The translations under genes were made by a program, and so were the position numbers. From positions 1 through 36,523 of the forward strand of contig NZ_JADGES010000027.1 in assembly GCF_016744255.1 (NCBI RefSeq): 36,523 nt of DNA, in the 5' to 3' direction. A model generated the notes under the pieces. That model did no database searches. It saw nothing but the letters and a program-made list of their open reading frames with translations, and was not told where the DNA came from. Below are positions 10,301-18,287 of the stretch, one piece after another. Source of the DNA: Maribacter sp. (GTDB lineage: Bacteria > Bacteroidota > Bacteroidia > Flavobacteriales > Flavobacteriaceae). Position 1 is the stretch's first letter. The number at the start of each line of letters is the position of its first letter.

Positions 10301-13300
10301 TGTTGGTAGAGGAGCTAATGATAAGTGGGCAGGTATAGTACGTTCCTTAAGTAGTACCGATTTTGAACAATCTAATGTAGAGTTTGTTCAGTTTTGGGTA
10401 TTAGATCCTTATGTAGATGGTATCGCTACGAGTTCAGGAGAACTTGTTTTTAACTTAGGTAATATTTCGGAAGATGTATTAAGAGATGGCAAAAAGCAAT
10501 ATGAAAATGGTTTGCCAGATACCAATGGGACAGAATCTAACAGGCCAACTTCTTGGGGAGAAGTTCCGCAAACACAAGCTTTAGTGTATGCTTTTGATGC
10601 AGATGAGGGGAACAGAACAGTACAAGATGTAGGTTTTGATGGTTTAAATGATGCCCTTGAAGGAGGTGTTTATACAGCAAATTCAGGAAATGATCCTGCT
10701 TTAGATAATTATCAATATTATTTAAATAGAGATGGTAGTATTTTAGAGCGTTATTTAGATTTTAATAATCCAGATGGTAACTCTCCTGTAGCAGTATCTA
10801 ACACCGATCGTGGTTCTACCACTTTACCAGATGTAGAAGATATTGACAGAGATTTAACAATGAACACGGTAAATAGTTATTATGAATATCGTATTCAGAT
10901 AAAGCCAAATACAAGTATTAATGATACCTATGTAACGGATATTAAAGAGGGTCTTACGCCAGAGTTGCCAAACGGTTCTACACTTAATCGTAGGTGGATC
11001 CAGTATAAAATTCCGTTAAGCAATTTTTCAGCAGCTGTTGGTGGTATTACAGATTTTAGATCCATAAGTTTTATGCGTATGTATATGACGGGTTTTACAA
11101 CACCTACTGTTTTACGTTTTGCTACTTTAGATTTAGTTCGTGGCGATTGGCGTACGTATACCAACTCTTTACAAGAGGATGATGTTGATAATAATGCAGC
11201 GGATGATGGTACTACACTAGATGTAAATACGGTAAATGTAGAGGAGAACGGCACTAGAACTCCTATACCTTATGTATTGCCCCCAGGAGTAGTTAGGGAG
11301 CAACTAAATAATAACAATACTATTATCCGTCAGAATGAGCAGTCTTTATCATTGAGCGTAGAGAACTTAGAATCGGAAGATTCTCGTGGAGTGTTTAAAA
11401 ATTTAGACATAGATATACGCCAGTATAAAAAACTGAAAATGTTTATGCATGCAGAGAAAATTAATGATGGAGACTATTCCGATAATGCAACACCTTTGGT
11501 TGGTTTCTTAAGACTAGGAACAGATTTTACTGAAAATTATTATCAAATAGAATTGCCCTTACAATTTACGTCATTTGGCGCAAGCTCAGAAAGTGAAATA
11601 TGGCCAGATGTTAATCAGCTAGAAGTTTCCATAAGTGATTTAAATAAAGTAAAATCAGAAATAGTTGCCAGTAGTAATTTTAACGATGTTCAGTATTTTG
11701 ATGTTGATAACGGTACTCTTATTCCTGTAGCAGAATTTGCGACAAGAACTTTAGGGAGAATACGTATAGGGATAAAAGGGAACCCATCTTTAGGAAGTAT
11801 ACGTACCATGATGGTAGGTGTAAAAAACTTAGATAACCTTAGAGCTAGAGGAGAGGTTTGGTTTAATGAGCTTCGCTTAGCAGGCTTAGATAATAATGGC
11901 GGTTGGGCAGCTATTGCAGCTATAGATGCAAATATTGCTGATTTCGCTAACGTTTCTGCAACAGGAAGTAAAAGTACTTCTGGGTTTGGTGCAGTAGATC
12001 AAATGCCTAATGAACGCGCAAGAGAAGATGCTATTTCTTACGATGTAGTAACCAATGTAAACGTTGGGCAGTTATTTCCAAAAAAGTGGGGAATTCAACT
12101 GCCGTTTAATTATGGAATATCCGAACAAGTAATTACGCCAGAATTTGATCCTGTTTATGATGATTTAAAATTAAATGATTTAATAGATGCTCAAGATACT
12201 CAAGAGAAAGCGGATGAAACATTAGAGCAAGCAGAGGATTATACCAAACGGACAAGTATTAATCTTATAGGTGTGCGTAAGAATAGAGGAGAAGAGGCAG
12301 ATGCTAATTTTTATGATGTAGAGAATTTTACATTTAACTATTCGTATAACGAGACAGATCATAGAGATTTTGAAATAGCAGAATTAAGAGATCAGAATGT
12401 AAATACTGGTTTTGTGTATAGCCATAATTTTAAACCTGTAGAAGTTGCGCCATTTGCAAAGAAAGACTCCATGTTAACAGGTAAATACTGGCAATGGTTA
12501 AAAGAGGTAAATTTAAATTTATTACCGACAAGTGTATCTGTAAATTCAAACATAAATAGACAGTTTAATCAACAACGTTTTAGAGATGTTTTAGAAGAAG
12601 GTGTAGATAGGTTAGAATTGCCAGAACTACAACAACGTAATTATCAGTTTAACTGGCAGTATGCCCTAAATTATAGTATTACTAAATCTTTACGATTAAA
12701 TTTTAAAGGTTCTAATACCAATATTGTTCGTAATTATTTTGAGGAAGACGGTAATCCAGATTCAAGAATTAACCCAGACTTAGAGTTATGGGATGGTTTT
12801 TTTGATATAGGAGAGCCAAATAGACATGCGCAAGAAATGCAACTGAACTATGAAATTCCATTTAATAAGATTCCTGCTTTAGATTTTATCAGCGCACAAT
12901 ATAGTTATACAAGTAATTTCGATTGGCAACGTGGAGGAGATGCTCTTTCTGAAGTAGCCTCGGATTATTTTAAAGTACCAACTTCTATAAATACAGTACA
13001 GAATGCCAATACGCATAATCTTACCGCATCTTTAACCATGCAGAAGTTTTACGACTTGCTAGGACTTAAAAAGAGAAGCGGAAAAACTACAGCTGCTAAG
13101 AACCCACTTATGCGTAAAGATAAAGCGGGTAACACTAAAGAAGAAAAGAAGACAAAAAGTAAAACTAGCGGATTATTTAACACAGCAGTAGATGTGTTAA
13201 CCATGGTAAAACGTTTAAATATAAATTATAACGAGAGTAATGGTAAAGTCTTGCCAGGGTATACACAATCTATAGGCTTTATAGGAACTACCAGGCCGTC

Positions 13301-14540
13301 TATAGGTTTTGTGTTTGGTAGTCAGGCAGATGTTCGTTTTGAAGCTGCTCGTAATGGTTGGTTAACTCAGTTTCCAGATTTTAATGAGCAATATATAGAA
13401 AGAACCAATAAGCAATTAAATATTACAGCGACCGCACAACCCATTCGCGATTTAACTATTGATTTGTCTGCGGATAGGCAATATTCTAATAGCTATCAAG
13501 AGAGTTATAATGTGGAAAACTGGAAAGATAATAGATACGGGCTAGTTAATGAGTTTGGAAGCTTCAGTATTTCAACCGTAATGATTGGTACTGCATTTGG
13601 TAAGAGTGATGAGTTCGATTCGGAAACCTTTAATACATTTAAAGAAAACCGTATAACTATTGCAAATAGAATAGAAGCGGATCGCGGTAACCCTTCTTCT
13701 GCACTTGCTAACCCGGAGGATGATGATGGTTTCCCAGCCCGTTATAGTAAGACACAACAAAATGTGTTGTTGCCTGCATTTTTTGCAGCATATACAGGAC
13801 AAAAAGCAGATAGAGTTAATTTAGATGCATTTAGAGGAATACCAATTCCTAATTGGAATATAAAGTATACCGGCTTAATGCGTAAAAAATGGTTTAAAAA
13901 GAAGTTTAAACGTTTCTCATTAAGTCACGGTTATAGGGCTTCCTATAGTATAAACTCTTTCCAAACCAATTTAGAAAGAGAGAATGGTATTTATGTAAAC
14001 AATTTAGAAGCAGGAACAGCTAATGAAGATTTTTTACCAGAACTTATCATAAATAATGTTGTTTTAACAGATCAATTTAATCCATTAATACGTGTGGATT
14101 TCGAAATGAGAAACTCCGTAAGTATACTAGCAGAAGTTCGCACAGATAGAGCATTGTCTTTAAGTTTTGATAATAGCTTGTTAACAGAGATTAATGGTAA
14201 GGAATATACGGTAGGTTTAGGATATAGAATAAAGGATGTGCAATTTGTAACGAATATAGGAGGAGAAAAAACGAGGCTTAAAGGGGATTTAAATCTTAAG
14301 GCAGATGTTACCATGCGAGATAATATTACTATTATAAGAAATTTAGATATTAATAATAACCAAATAACATCTGGGCAGAATCTATTGTCTATAAAGTTTA
14401 CGGCAGATTATGCATTGAGCAAAAGCTTAAATGCGTTGTTCTTTTATGATCACTCTTTTTCTCAATTTGCTGTATCTACAGCATTTCCACAAACGACCAT
14501 TAATGCAGGGTTTACCTTAAGGTATAATTTTGGAAACTAG
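7341..14540 (+). CDS. sprA: SprA, outer-membrane translocon of the type IX secretion system
   Basis: SprA (Sov in Porphyromonas) is the very large beta-barrel through which type IX secretion cargo, including gliding adhesins, crosses the outer membrane. The 2399-residue length is that of the family (about 2400). A signal peptide with hydrophobic core KFVLLFVLFFSASVVAVA and likely cleavage after residue 31 (AVA|QD) starts the protein. The body is rich in alternating polar/aromatic strands, and it ends in RYNFGN, a typical C-terminal barrel strand with an aromatic near the end. A Lys-rich, low-complexity segment lies near residues 1914-1943. The start is TTG at 7341: the frame has a stop at 7323-7325, no ATG or GTG occurs in between, and the signal peptide has no internal Met. 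Position after maeB-ruvA and before gcvH matches the flavobacterial arrangement as I recall it. Confidence 0.97.
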   Translation: MKQGAKKNLKFSFKFVLLFVLFFSASVVAVAQDDSGETKDGQQIDSVKTGYALGKLILENPDSIVSKYLYDANLDRYIYNESIGTFDIGYPIILTPAEYFELVKREGIKSYFKEKSDAFSGKKAGSKDAKKNLLPVFYKDNKFFQSIFGEGGIEVIPQGSVAMDLGVIWQKNDNPSLSPRNRTNLSFDFDQRISLSMLGKIGERLQVTANYDTEATFDFQNIVKLDYTPTEDDIIQSIEVGNVNMPLNSSLITGAQSLFGVKTQLQFGKTKVTAVFSEQRSQNNTVVAQGGGTVNDFSITALDYDEDKHFFLSHYFRDNYDEALANYPYIRSQIQITRLEVWVTNRSQQTLNVRNVVAIQDLGEATEVSSRIGQLNGDPSGFFNNPSNTLPRNDANDYNPEDIGSGVLTESIRDIATVEAGFNVPGYQVNQGFDYAILENARKLEANRDYVYNTQLGYLSLNQRLSNDEVLGVAFQYTYNGKVYQVGEFANGGLDATTVSAGVNPIIENNTLILKLLKSNITNITDPIWDLMMKNIYATGAYRLSEEDFKMNILYSDPTPRNYITPVEAFPAPINGNKDLEERILLDVFNLDRLNAYNDLQPGGDGFFDFVPGLTVDTQNGRIIFTKVEPFGEFLFEELGSGNYSDEITFNENQKKYVFKDLYELTKAAALQNPEKNKFLLKGRYKSEGNNGIPIGAFNVPRGSVRVTAGGRQLQEGIDYTVNYQAGTVQIIDPTLEASNTPINISVENNAVFGQQTRRFTGVNVEHQFSKNFVLGGTLLNMNERPLTQKSNYGVEPVNNTIFGFNGNFSTEVPFLTRMVNKLPNIDTDVPSNVSMRAEIAWLKPSSPKNADFQGETTTYLDDFEGAQALIDIRASLGWTLASTPLEFGETPNVKLYGSGVEDPDNLLNGYGRAKMAWYTIDPIFYTNQRPSEIKDDDISTNPTRRVYIDEVFPNTDVAQGQTQVQSTLDIAYYPEAKGPYNNDPNFVGRGANDKWAGIVRSLSSTDFEQSNVEFVQFWVLDPYVDGIATSSGELVFNLGNISEDVLRDGKKQYENGLPDTNGTESNRPTSWGEVPQTQALVYAFDADEGNRTVQDVGFDGLNDALEGGVYTANSGNDPALDNYQYYLNRDGSILERYLDFNNPDGNSPVAVSNTDRGSTTLPDVEDIDRDLTMNTVNSYYEYRIQIKPNTSINDTYVTDIKEGLTPELPNGSTLNRRWIQYKIPLSNFSAAVGGITDFRSISFMRMYMTGFTTPTVLRFATLDLVRGDWRTYTNSLQEDDVDNNAADDGTTLDVNTVNVEENGTRTPIPYVLPPGVVREQLNNNNTIIRQNEQSLSLSVENLESEDSRGVFKNLDIDIRQYKKLKMFMHAEKINDGDYSDNATPLVGFLRLGTDFTENYYQIELPLQFTSFGASSESEIWPDVNQLEVSISDLNKVKSEIVASSNFNDVQYFDVDNGTLIPVAEFATRTLGRIRIGIKGNPSLGSIRTMMVGVKNLDNLRARGEVWFNELRLAGLDNNGGWAAIAAIDANIADFANVSATGSKSTSGFGAVDQMPNERAREDAISYDVVTNVNVGQLFPKKWGIQLPFNYGISEQVITPEFDPVYDDLKLNDLIDAQDTQEKADETLEQAEDYTKRTSINLIGVRKNRGEEADANFYDVENFTFNYSYNETDHRDFEIAELRDQNVNTGFVYSHNFKPVEVAPFAKKDSMLTGKYWQWLKEVNLNLLPTSVSVNSNINRQFNQQRFRDVLEEGVDRLELPELQQRNYQFNWQYALNYSITKSLRLNFKGSNTNIVRNYFEEDGNPDSRINPDLELWDGFFDIGEPNRHAQEMQLNYEIPFNKIPALDFISAQYSYTSNFDWQRGGDALSEVASDYFKVPTSINTVQNANTHNLTASLTMQKFYDLLGLKKRSGKTTAAKNPLMRKDKAGNTKEEKKTKSKTSGLFNTAVDVLTMVKRLNINYNESNGKVLPGYTQSIGFIGTTRPSIGFVFGSQADVRFEAARNGWLTQFPDFNEQYIERTNKQLNITATAQPIRDLTIDLSADRQYSNSYQESYNVENWKDNRYGLVNEFGSFSISTVMIGTAFGKSDEFDSETFNTFKENRITIANRIEADRGNPSSALANPEDDDGFPARYSKTQQNVLLPAFFAAYTGQKADRVNLDAFRGIPIPNWNIKYTGLMRKKWFKKKFKRFSLSHGYRASYSINSFQTNLERENGIYVNNLEAGTANEDFLPELIINNVVLTDQFNPLIRVDFEMRNSVSILAEVRTDRALSLSFDNSLLTEINGKEYTVGLGYRIKDVQFVTNIGGEKTRLKGDLNLKADVTMRDNITIIRNLDINNNQITSGQNLLSIKFTADYALSKSLNALFFYDHSFSQFAVSTAFPQTTINAGFTLRYNFGN

Positions 14541-14578
14541 TGAAGTGATTACTGTGTAGCTATTGTAACCGTATTTTT

Positions 14579-14610
14579 TTTGAATTCTGTTTGTAGATCC
14601 ATTACATTTG
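14579..14610 (+). promoter_or_regulatory. Bacteroidota-type promoter of gcvH
   Basis: TTTG at 14579-14582, a 20-nt spacer and TACATTTG at 14603-14610 match the -33/-7 consensus exactly. The predicted start near 14615 leaves a leader of about 26 nt that is A-rich and has no Shine-Dalgarno site, as is usual in Bacteroidota. It separates gcvH-vanZ from sprA transcription. Confidence 0.75.
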
Positions 14611-14640
14611 TTTTGCTAAATAAAATAAATTAAATAAAAA

Positions 14641-15021
14641 ATGAATATACCAGCGGAATTAAAATACACTAAAGATCATGAGTGGATACGTGTAGAAGGA
14701 GATGTTGCTACAGTAGGAGTAACTGATTTTGCACAAAGTGAACTTGGTGACATTGTTTATGTAGAAGTAGAAACTTTAGACGAAACATTAGATCAAGATG
14801 AAGTTTTTGGTACTGTAGAGGCTGTTAAAACAGTTTCCGATTTATTCTTGCCATTATCGGGTGAGATAGTAGCTTTTAATGAAGGTTTAGAAGAAGAGCC
14901 AGAAAAAGTGAATACAGACCCTTACGGTGAAGGATGGATGATTAAAATAAAATTAAGTGACCCTTCTCAAGTAGAAGCATTGTTGAGTGATGCTGCCTAC
15001 AAAGAATTGATAGGTGCTTAA
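14641..15021 (+). CDS. gcvH: Glycine cleavage system H protein
   Basis: GcvH carries the aminomethyl intermediate on a lipoyl-lysine between the P, T and L proteins of glycine cleavage. The 126-residue protein has the typical start [16 protein letters not shown], and the lipoylation segment [15 protein letters not shown] with Lys63. Length and motif are standard. The other glycine cleavage genes are not nearby. The end overlaps the following VanZ-like gene by 8 nt. Confidence 0.97.
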   Translation: MNIPAELKYTKDHEWIRVEGDVATVGVTDFAQSELGDIVYVEVETLDETLDQDEVFGTVEAVKTVSDLFLPLSGEIVAFNEGLEEEPEKVNTDPYGEGWMIKIKLSDPSQVEALLSDAAYKELIGA

Positions 15022-15412
15022 GAAGTATATATTTAGAATTGCATTTATAAGCTGGATGGTGTTTGTGACACTTTCTAGCTTATCTTCTTTTTCAGAAGTA
15101 AGTACACCAACCTTTAATATACCCCATTTAGATAAGGCAGTACATTTTACATTTTACTTTATGACTGTTGTTTTAGGGGTGCTTGCTATTAGAGAAAATT
15201 TTAAAGGTGCAATTTCTTTGATTAAGAGCATATTTATGATGATTTGTATAGCAATTATTTTTGGTATGATTATTGAAGTTGTTCAGTCTGTATATACCTC
15301 TGATAGACAAGGAGATGTGTTAGATGTATTGGCAAATAGTATAGGTGCATTTTTTGGAGGATGGATTACAAAAATCTATTTTTCAAGGAAATGGGCGTTA
15401 AAATGGAAGTAG
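15014..15412 (+). CDS. VanZ-like family membrane protein
   Basis: The 132-residue protein has four hydrophobic segments (about 7-25, 42-60, 70-92, 104-122) and the VanZ-family signatures [11 protein letters not shown] (39-49) and E-x-VQ...[16 protein letters not shown] (88-112). VanZ-type proteins are membrane proteins of unclear biochemical role; the founder gives low teicoplanin resistance, but most members are in organisms without that context, so resistance should not be inferred. The start is GTG at 15014, inside the end of gcvH (8-nt overlap), which points to translational coupling. Confidence 0.85.
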   Translation: MLKKYIFRIAFISWMVFVTLSSLSSFSEVSTPTFNIPHLDKAVHFTFYFMTVVLGVLAIRENFKGAISLIKSIFMMICIAIIFGMIIEVVQSVYTSDRQGDVLDVLANSIGAFFGGWITKIYFSRKWALKWK

Positions 15413-15414
15413 TA

Positions 15415-15447
15415 TTTGGATTTGTAAAAAAATATTAGTTAAATTAG
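15415..15447 (+). promoter_or_regulatory. Possible promoter of the first tonB gene
   Basis: TTTG at 15415-15418 is followed after 21 nt by TAAATTAG (15440-15447), one mismatch from TAnnTTTG. The predicted start lies about 16 nt before the ATG at 15469. Confidence 0.35.
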
Positions 15448-15468
15448 CAATCACTAAATTATATAAAT

Positions 15469-16170
15469 ATGGAACTTAAAAAGAATCCTAAAGCGGATTT
15501 GACAAGAAATAGCAGCCTGTACTTTGTTATAGGATTGGCTGTAGTTATGTTAATTGTTTGGCAAGCATTAGAATGGAAAACGTACGAAAAAACTAATGAG
15601 TACGACATTTCTATGAATGTAGATGATGACTTAGATGAAGAAGTTCCAATGACAGAGCAAATTAAAACACCACCACCACCACCACCTCCAGCTGCACCAG
15701 AAATTATTGAGGTTGTTGAAGATGAGGTAGAAGTAGAAGAAACTGTAATTGAGTCTACAGAAACTAGTCAAGAAGAAGTTGTTGAGGTTGATGATGTAGA
15801 GGTGGAAGAAGTTTTTGAAGATGTAGATGTACCTTTTGCTGTTATAGAAAATGTTCCTGTTTTTCCTGGTTGTGAGAAGGAAAGCAACAAGAGAGCTTGT
15901 TTTAACAAGATGATGCAAAAACATATTAGCAAAAACTTTCGTTACCCAGAAATTGCTCAAGAAATGGGTGTTCAAGGTCGTGTTAGTGTAATGTTTGTGA
16001 TACAAAAAGATGGTAGTATCGGAGGCGTTAGAATGCGTGGTCCAGATAAAAACTTAGAAAAGGAAGCGGCAAGAATTATCGCTAAGTTGCCAAAGATGAC
16101 TCCTGGTAAACAAAGAGGTAGAGCAGTAAGAGTACCATTTAGTATTCCTATTACCTTTAAGTTACAGTAA
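15469..16170 (+). CDS. TonB-family energy transducer, first copy
   Basis: TonB proteins couple the inner-membrane proton gradient (through ExbB/ExbD) to outer-membrane receptors. This 233-residue protein has one membrane anchor (about 17-33), a run of seven prolines (68-74), a strongly acidic Glu/Val-rich linker (80-125), and a C-terminal TonB domain (about 150-233) containing FRYPEIAQEMGVQGRVSVMFVIQKDG and ending ITFKLQ. Two cysteines (135 and 144) precede the TonB domain in PVFPGCE...RACF and could form a disulfide. The linker is acidic where classical TonB linkers are Lys/Pro-rich. The next gene is a paralogue with the same C-terminal design. Confidence 0.92.
   Translation: MELKKNPKADLTRNSSLYFVIGLAVVMLIVWQALEWKTYEKTNEYDISMNVDDDLDEEVPMTEQIKTPPPPPPPAAPEIIEVVEDEVEVEETVIESTETSQEEVVEVDDVEVEEVFEDVDVPFAVIENVPVFPGCEKESNKRACFNKMMQKHISKNFRYPEIAQEMGVQGRVSVMFVIQKDGSIGGVRMRGPDKNLEKEAARIIAKLPKMTPGKQRGRAVRVPFSIPITFKLQ
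15670..15690 (+). repeat. In-frame CCA microsatellite encoding polyproline in TonB
   Basis: Five CCA codons, one CCT and one more CCA encode the seven-proline run of the TonB linker. Slippage by whole codons would change linker length without breaking the frame. Confidence 0.8.
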
Positions 16171-16191
16171 AATAGTCCATATAAAATAGTT

Positions 16192-16224
16192 AAAATCCCA
16201 AGCCTAGGCTTGGGATTTTTTTTT
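16192..16224 (+). terminator. Terminator after the first tonB gene
   Basis: A perfect 28-base palindrome (16192-16219; left arm AAAATCCCAAGCCT) runs into nine T residues (16216-16224). It lies 21 nt after the stop codon and separates the two tonB genes transcriptionally. Confidence 0.9.
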
Positions 16225-16261
16225 GGTACGCTTATTGTATTTTAACATAATTATAACAATC

Positions 16262-16272
16262 CCGATAATCGG
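16262..16272. promoter_or_regulatory. Short dyad upstream of the second tonB gene
   Basis: CCGAT-A-ATCGG is a perfect 5-base inverted repeat 17 nt before the ATG at 16290. No TAnnTTTG element was found in the same gap. It could be an operator, but the arms are short. Confidence 0.2.
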
Positions 16273-16289
16273 ATCTAAAACGTAATATT

Positions 16290-17090
16290 ATGAACAAAAA
16301 TGCAAGTAGCACTGCTAATTCTCACGGCAATGAGAATAGCAGCAAGAGTACCAGTACAAGCCATAAAAATGGCAAGCACAGTGTAAATTTACAAAAAAGA
16401 GGCTCTACTAGATTTCAGTTTGGTTTAATAATAGCCATGTCTGTAGTTTATTTTGGTTTAGAGGCTTCTTTTGAGACCTTTGAAAGTGAAAAATATAAAG
16501 AAACAGCACTAGAGGAGGAAATTTTCGATTATCATACCGAACCCTATGTTCTTGAGAAAAAAACTCCAAAGAAAAAACAGGTCTTACCAAAAAAAAGAAT
16601 AAACCCAGAATTTAAAATTATAGAGGACGATGCTCCAGATGCTGGATTAGAAGATTTTATTTTGGAACCAGAGGAGAATACTTCGTCAGATTTAAATCCT
16701 GGTGATATTGAATATGATAAAGACCCTCCCGTAATAGAGGAAATAATGTTTAGGCTGGTAGAAGATGCTCCAGTTTTTCCTGGATGCGAAGACGTAACAA
16801 AAGATGAGCGCTTAGGGTGTTTTACAGATAAAATTCAAAGGCATGTTCAGGAGAATTTTAGATATCCAGAGGCTGCTCAAGAGATGAATATAGAGGGGAA
16901 AGTGCATGTAGGTTTTAGGATAGGGAAAGATGGCTATATTACAGATGTACAGTTGAGAGGTCCGCATAAATTATTAGAAAATGAGGCAGCTAGAATTATT
17001 GGTAAATTGCCAAAAATGACTCCAGGAAAGCAAAGAGGGGTGCCCGTAAAAGTGCCTTTTAATATTCCTATAAATTTTAAATTAAATTAA
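16290..17090 (+). CDS. TonB-family energy transducer, second copy
   Basis: This 266-residue paralogue of the preceding gene has an extra N-terminal cytoplasmic tail of about 40 residues that is rich in Ser, Asn, Lys and His, then a membrane anchor (about 43-60), a basic stretch (KKTPKKKQVLPKKR, 90-103), an acidic linker, and a C-terminal TonB domain with FRYPEAAQEMNIEGKVHVGFRIGKDG, ending INFKLN. The PVFPGCE...GCF cysteine pair (166, 177) is kept, as is KLPKMTPGKQRG. The pair therefore arose by duplication, and differs mainly at the N-terminus and linker. It stands alone between two terminators. I cannot tell which receptors it serves. Confidence 0.92.
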   Translation: MNKNASSTANSHGNENSSKSTSTSHKNGKHSVNLQKRGSTRFQFGLIIAMSVVYFGLEASFETFESEKYKETALEEEIFDYHTEPYVLEKKTPKKKQVLPKKRINPEFKIIEDDAPDAGLEDFILEPEENTSSDLNPGDIEYDKDPPVIEEIMFRLVEDAPVFPGCEDVTKDERLGCFTDKIQRHVQENFRYPEAAQEMNIEGKVHVGFRIGKDGYITDVQLRGPHKLLENEAARIIGKLPKMTPGKQRGVPVKVPFNIPINFKLN

Positions 17091-17171
17091 TTTTTTTACT
17101 CGATGATCGAAATTTTAAGGCTGTTTTCCTACGAATGCCTCGTGGGATTGCCCCGAGGTAGTTTACTTTGG

Positions 17172-17207
17172 AGTGGCTATAAATCATCTCTATAGCCACT
17201 TTTTTTT
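17172..17207 (+). terminator. Terminator upstream of the oxidase assembly block
   Basis: Arms AGTGGCTATA (17172-17181) and TATAGCCACT (17191-17200) with a 9-nt loop are followed by a T-run to 17207. It lies 82 nt after the tonB stop. Confidence 0.9.
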
Positions 17208-17326
17208 GGAGGTGTATTCCATGCGTTTATTTTAAGTAGAGTAATAGTAGTTATTGTAAATTATTCGTTTTCATTGTATTATAAGTCGTTTGCTTTGTGA
17301 AAATGGAATTTAAATACATCAAATCG

Positions 17327-17357
17327 TTGTGAGGAATTAGACTTGGGGTTATATTTG
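17327..17357 (+). promoter_or_regulatory. Bacteroidota-type promoter of ctaB
   Basis: TTG (17327-17329), a 20-nt spacer and TATATTTG (17350-17357) match the consensus fully. The predicted start near 17362 leaves about 20 nt before the ATG at 17382 and rules out an in-frame TTG at 17343 as the start codon, as that lies upstream of the -7 element. It probably drives the block up to about 18.9 kb or beyond. Confidence 0.75.
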
Positions 17358-17381
17358 CAGCCCTTGACTAGAATATTAAAA

Positions 17382-18281
17382 ATGAAGACTGTGGTTAGCC
17401 CGGCAAAGAACAATTCAATTGCATTGTTGTTTGCTGATTTTAAGGAAATTACTAAAGCAAGACTTGCGGTAAGTGTTGTTTTTTCTTCTATTGCAGGGTA
17501 TCTTTTAGGGACTACTGAAATTGATTTCTTATCTATTCTCTTACTAGCTTTTGGAGGGTATTGTATGGTTGGGGCCTCCAATGCATATAATCAAGTCATA
17601 GAAAAAGATTTGGATGCTTTAATGAATAGGACTAAGAATAGACCAATTCCAGCAGGAAGAATATCAGTAAATAAGGCGATGATAATGGCTGTCGTTTTAA
17701 CAGGGATAGGCCTAATTTCATTATATGTTCTAAATCCTAAAACAGCAATGTTTGGGGCAATCTCTATTTTTTTGTATACGAGTGTATATACGCCACTTAA
17801 AACAAAAACACCTTTATGTGTTTTTGTTGGTGCTTTTCCAGGAGCAATTCCTTTTATGCTTGGCTGGGTGGCTGCGACAAATGATTTTGGTATTGAACCT
17901 GGAACATTATTTATGATTCAGTTTTTCTGGCAATTCCCTCATTTTTGGGCATTGGCTTGGATGTTAGATGAAGATTATAAAAAAGGAGGCTTTAAAATGT
18001 TGCCAACAGGCAAGAAAGATAAAGGAACTGCTTTACAAATAATTATGTATACCATTTGGATGATAGTAGTATCCGTAATTCCGGCTTTTGGTTTTACAGG
18101 AAGGTTGCATTTGTCTGTTGTTGCAGCTGTTATTGTTTTTTTAATGGGCTTAGTGATGTTAGTGTACGCCTTTAAGTTATATGAGAAACGAGACAACCCA
18201 TCCGCAAAAAAATTAATGTTGGCTAGTGTAAGTTATATTACACTGATGCAAATAGTTTATGTTATTGATAAATTTATATAA
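17382..18281 (+). CDS. ctaB: Protoheme IX farnesyltransferase (heme O synthase)
   Basis: CtaB/CyoE attaches a farnesyl group to heme B to make heme O, the precursor of heme A for cytochrome oxidases. The 299-residue, multi-spanning UbiA-family protein has the first prenyl-diphosphate motif N-x(5)-D-x-D in NQVIEKDLDALMNRTKNRPI (70-89), and the second in DEDYKKGGFKMLP. Length is normal. The ATG at 17382 is preferred to the TTG 39 nt upstream because the promoter lies between them. Six nt separate it from the next gene, so it opens an oxidase maturation operon. Confidence 0.95.
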   Translation: MKTVVSPAKNNSIALLFADFKEITKARLAVSVVFSSIAGYLLGTTEIDFLSILLLAFGGYCMVGASNAYNQVIEKDLDALMNRTKNRPIPAGRISVNKAMIMAVVLTGIGLISLYVLNPKTAMFGAISIFLYTSVYTPLKTKTPLCVFVGAFPGAIPFMLGWVAATNDFGIEPGTLFMIQFFWQFPHFWALAWMLDEDYKKGGFKMLPTGKKDKGTALQIIMYTIWMIVVSVIPAFGFTGRLHLSVVAAVIVFLMGLVMLVYAFKLYEKRDNPSAKKLMLASVSYITLMQIVYVIDKFI

Positions 18282-18287
18282 TTAAGA

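Larger units (their letters stand above)
17091..17381 (+). other. 291-base intergenic region with several dyads
   Basis: The gap between the second tonB gene and ctaB holds a small palindrome TCGAT-G-ATCGA (17100-17110), a strong GC-rich hairpin (CCTCG-T-GGG, loop ATTG, CCC-CGAGG; 17138-17158), a terminator hairpin with a T-run (17172-17207) and, at its end, the ctaB promoter. The GC-rich hairpin is unlike the AT-rich surroundings. No ORF is convincing. The stretch 17100-17207 could be the structured 3' end of the tonB transcript or a small RNA. Confidence 0.4.

Noticed and set aside
10928-11254. 108-codon minus-strand ORF inside sprA
   Set aside because: Antisense to a strongly conserved coding region, Ser/Val-biased composition, no start signal.
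15014-15412. VanZ-like gene as glycopeptide resistance
   Set aside because: The family is widespread and there are no van operon genes nearby; only the family name applies.
15631-16005. 124-codon minus-strand ORF inside the first tonB gene
   Set aside because: It is a shadow of the acidic, repeat-rich TonB linker; its product is Asn/Phe/Trp-biased with no recognisable domain, and no promoter faces it.
17343-17381. TTG at 17343 as the ctaB start
   Set aside because: It lies upstream of the -7 element TATATTTG (17350-17357), so it would not be in the transcript from that promoter.
17279-17581. 100-codon minus-strand ORF over the ctaB start
   Set aside because: It covers the ctaB promoter and N-terminal coding sequence; composition is not convincing.
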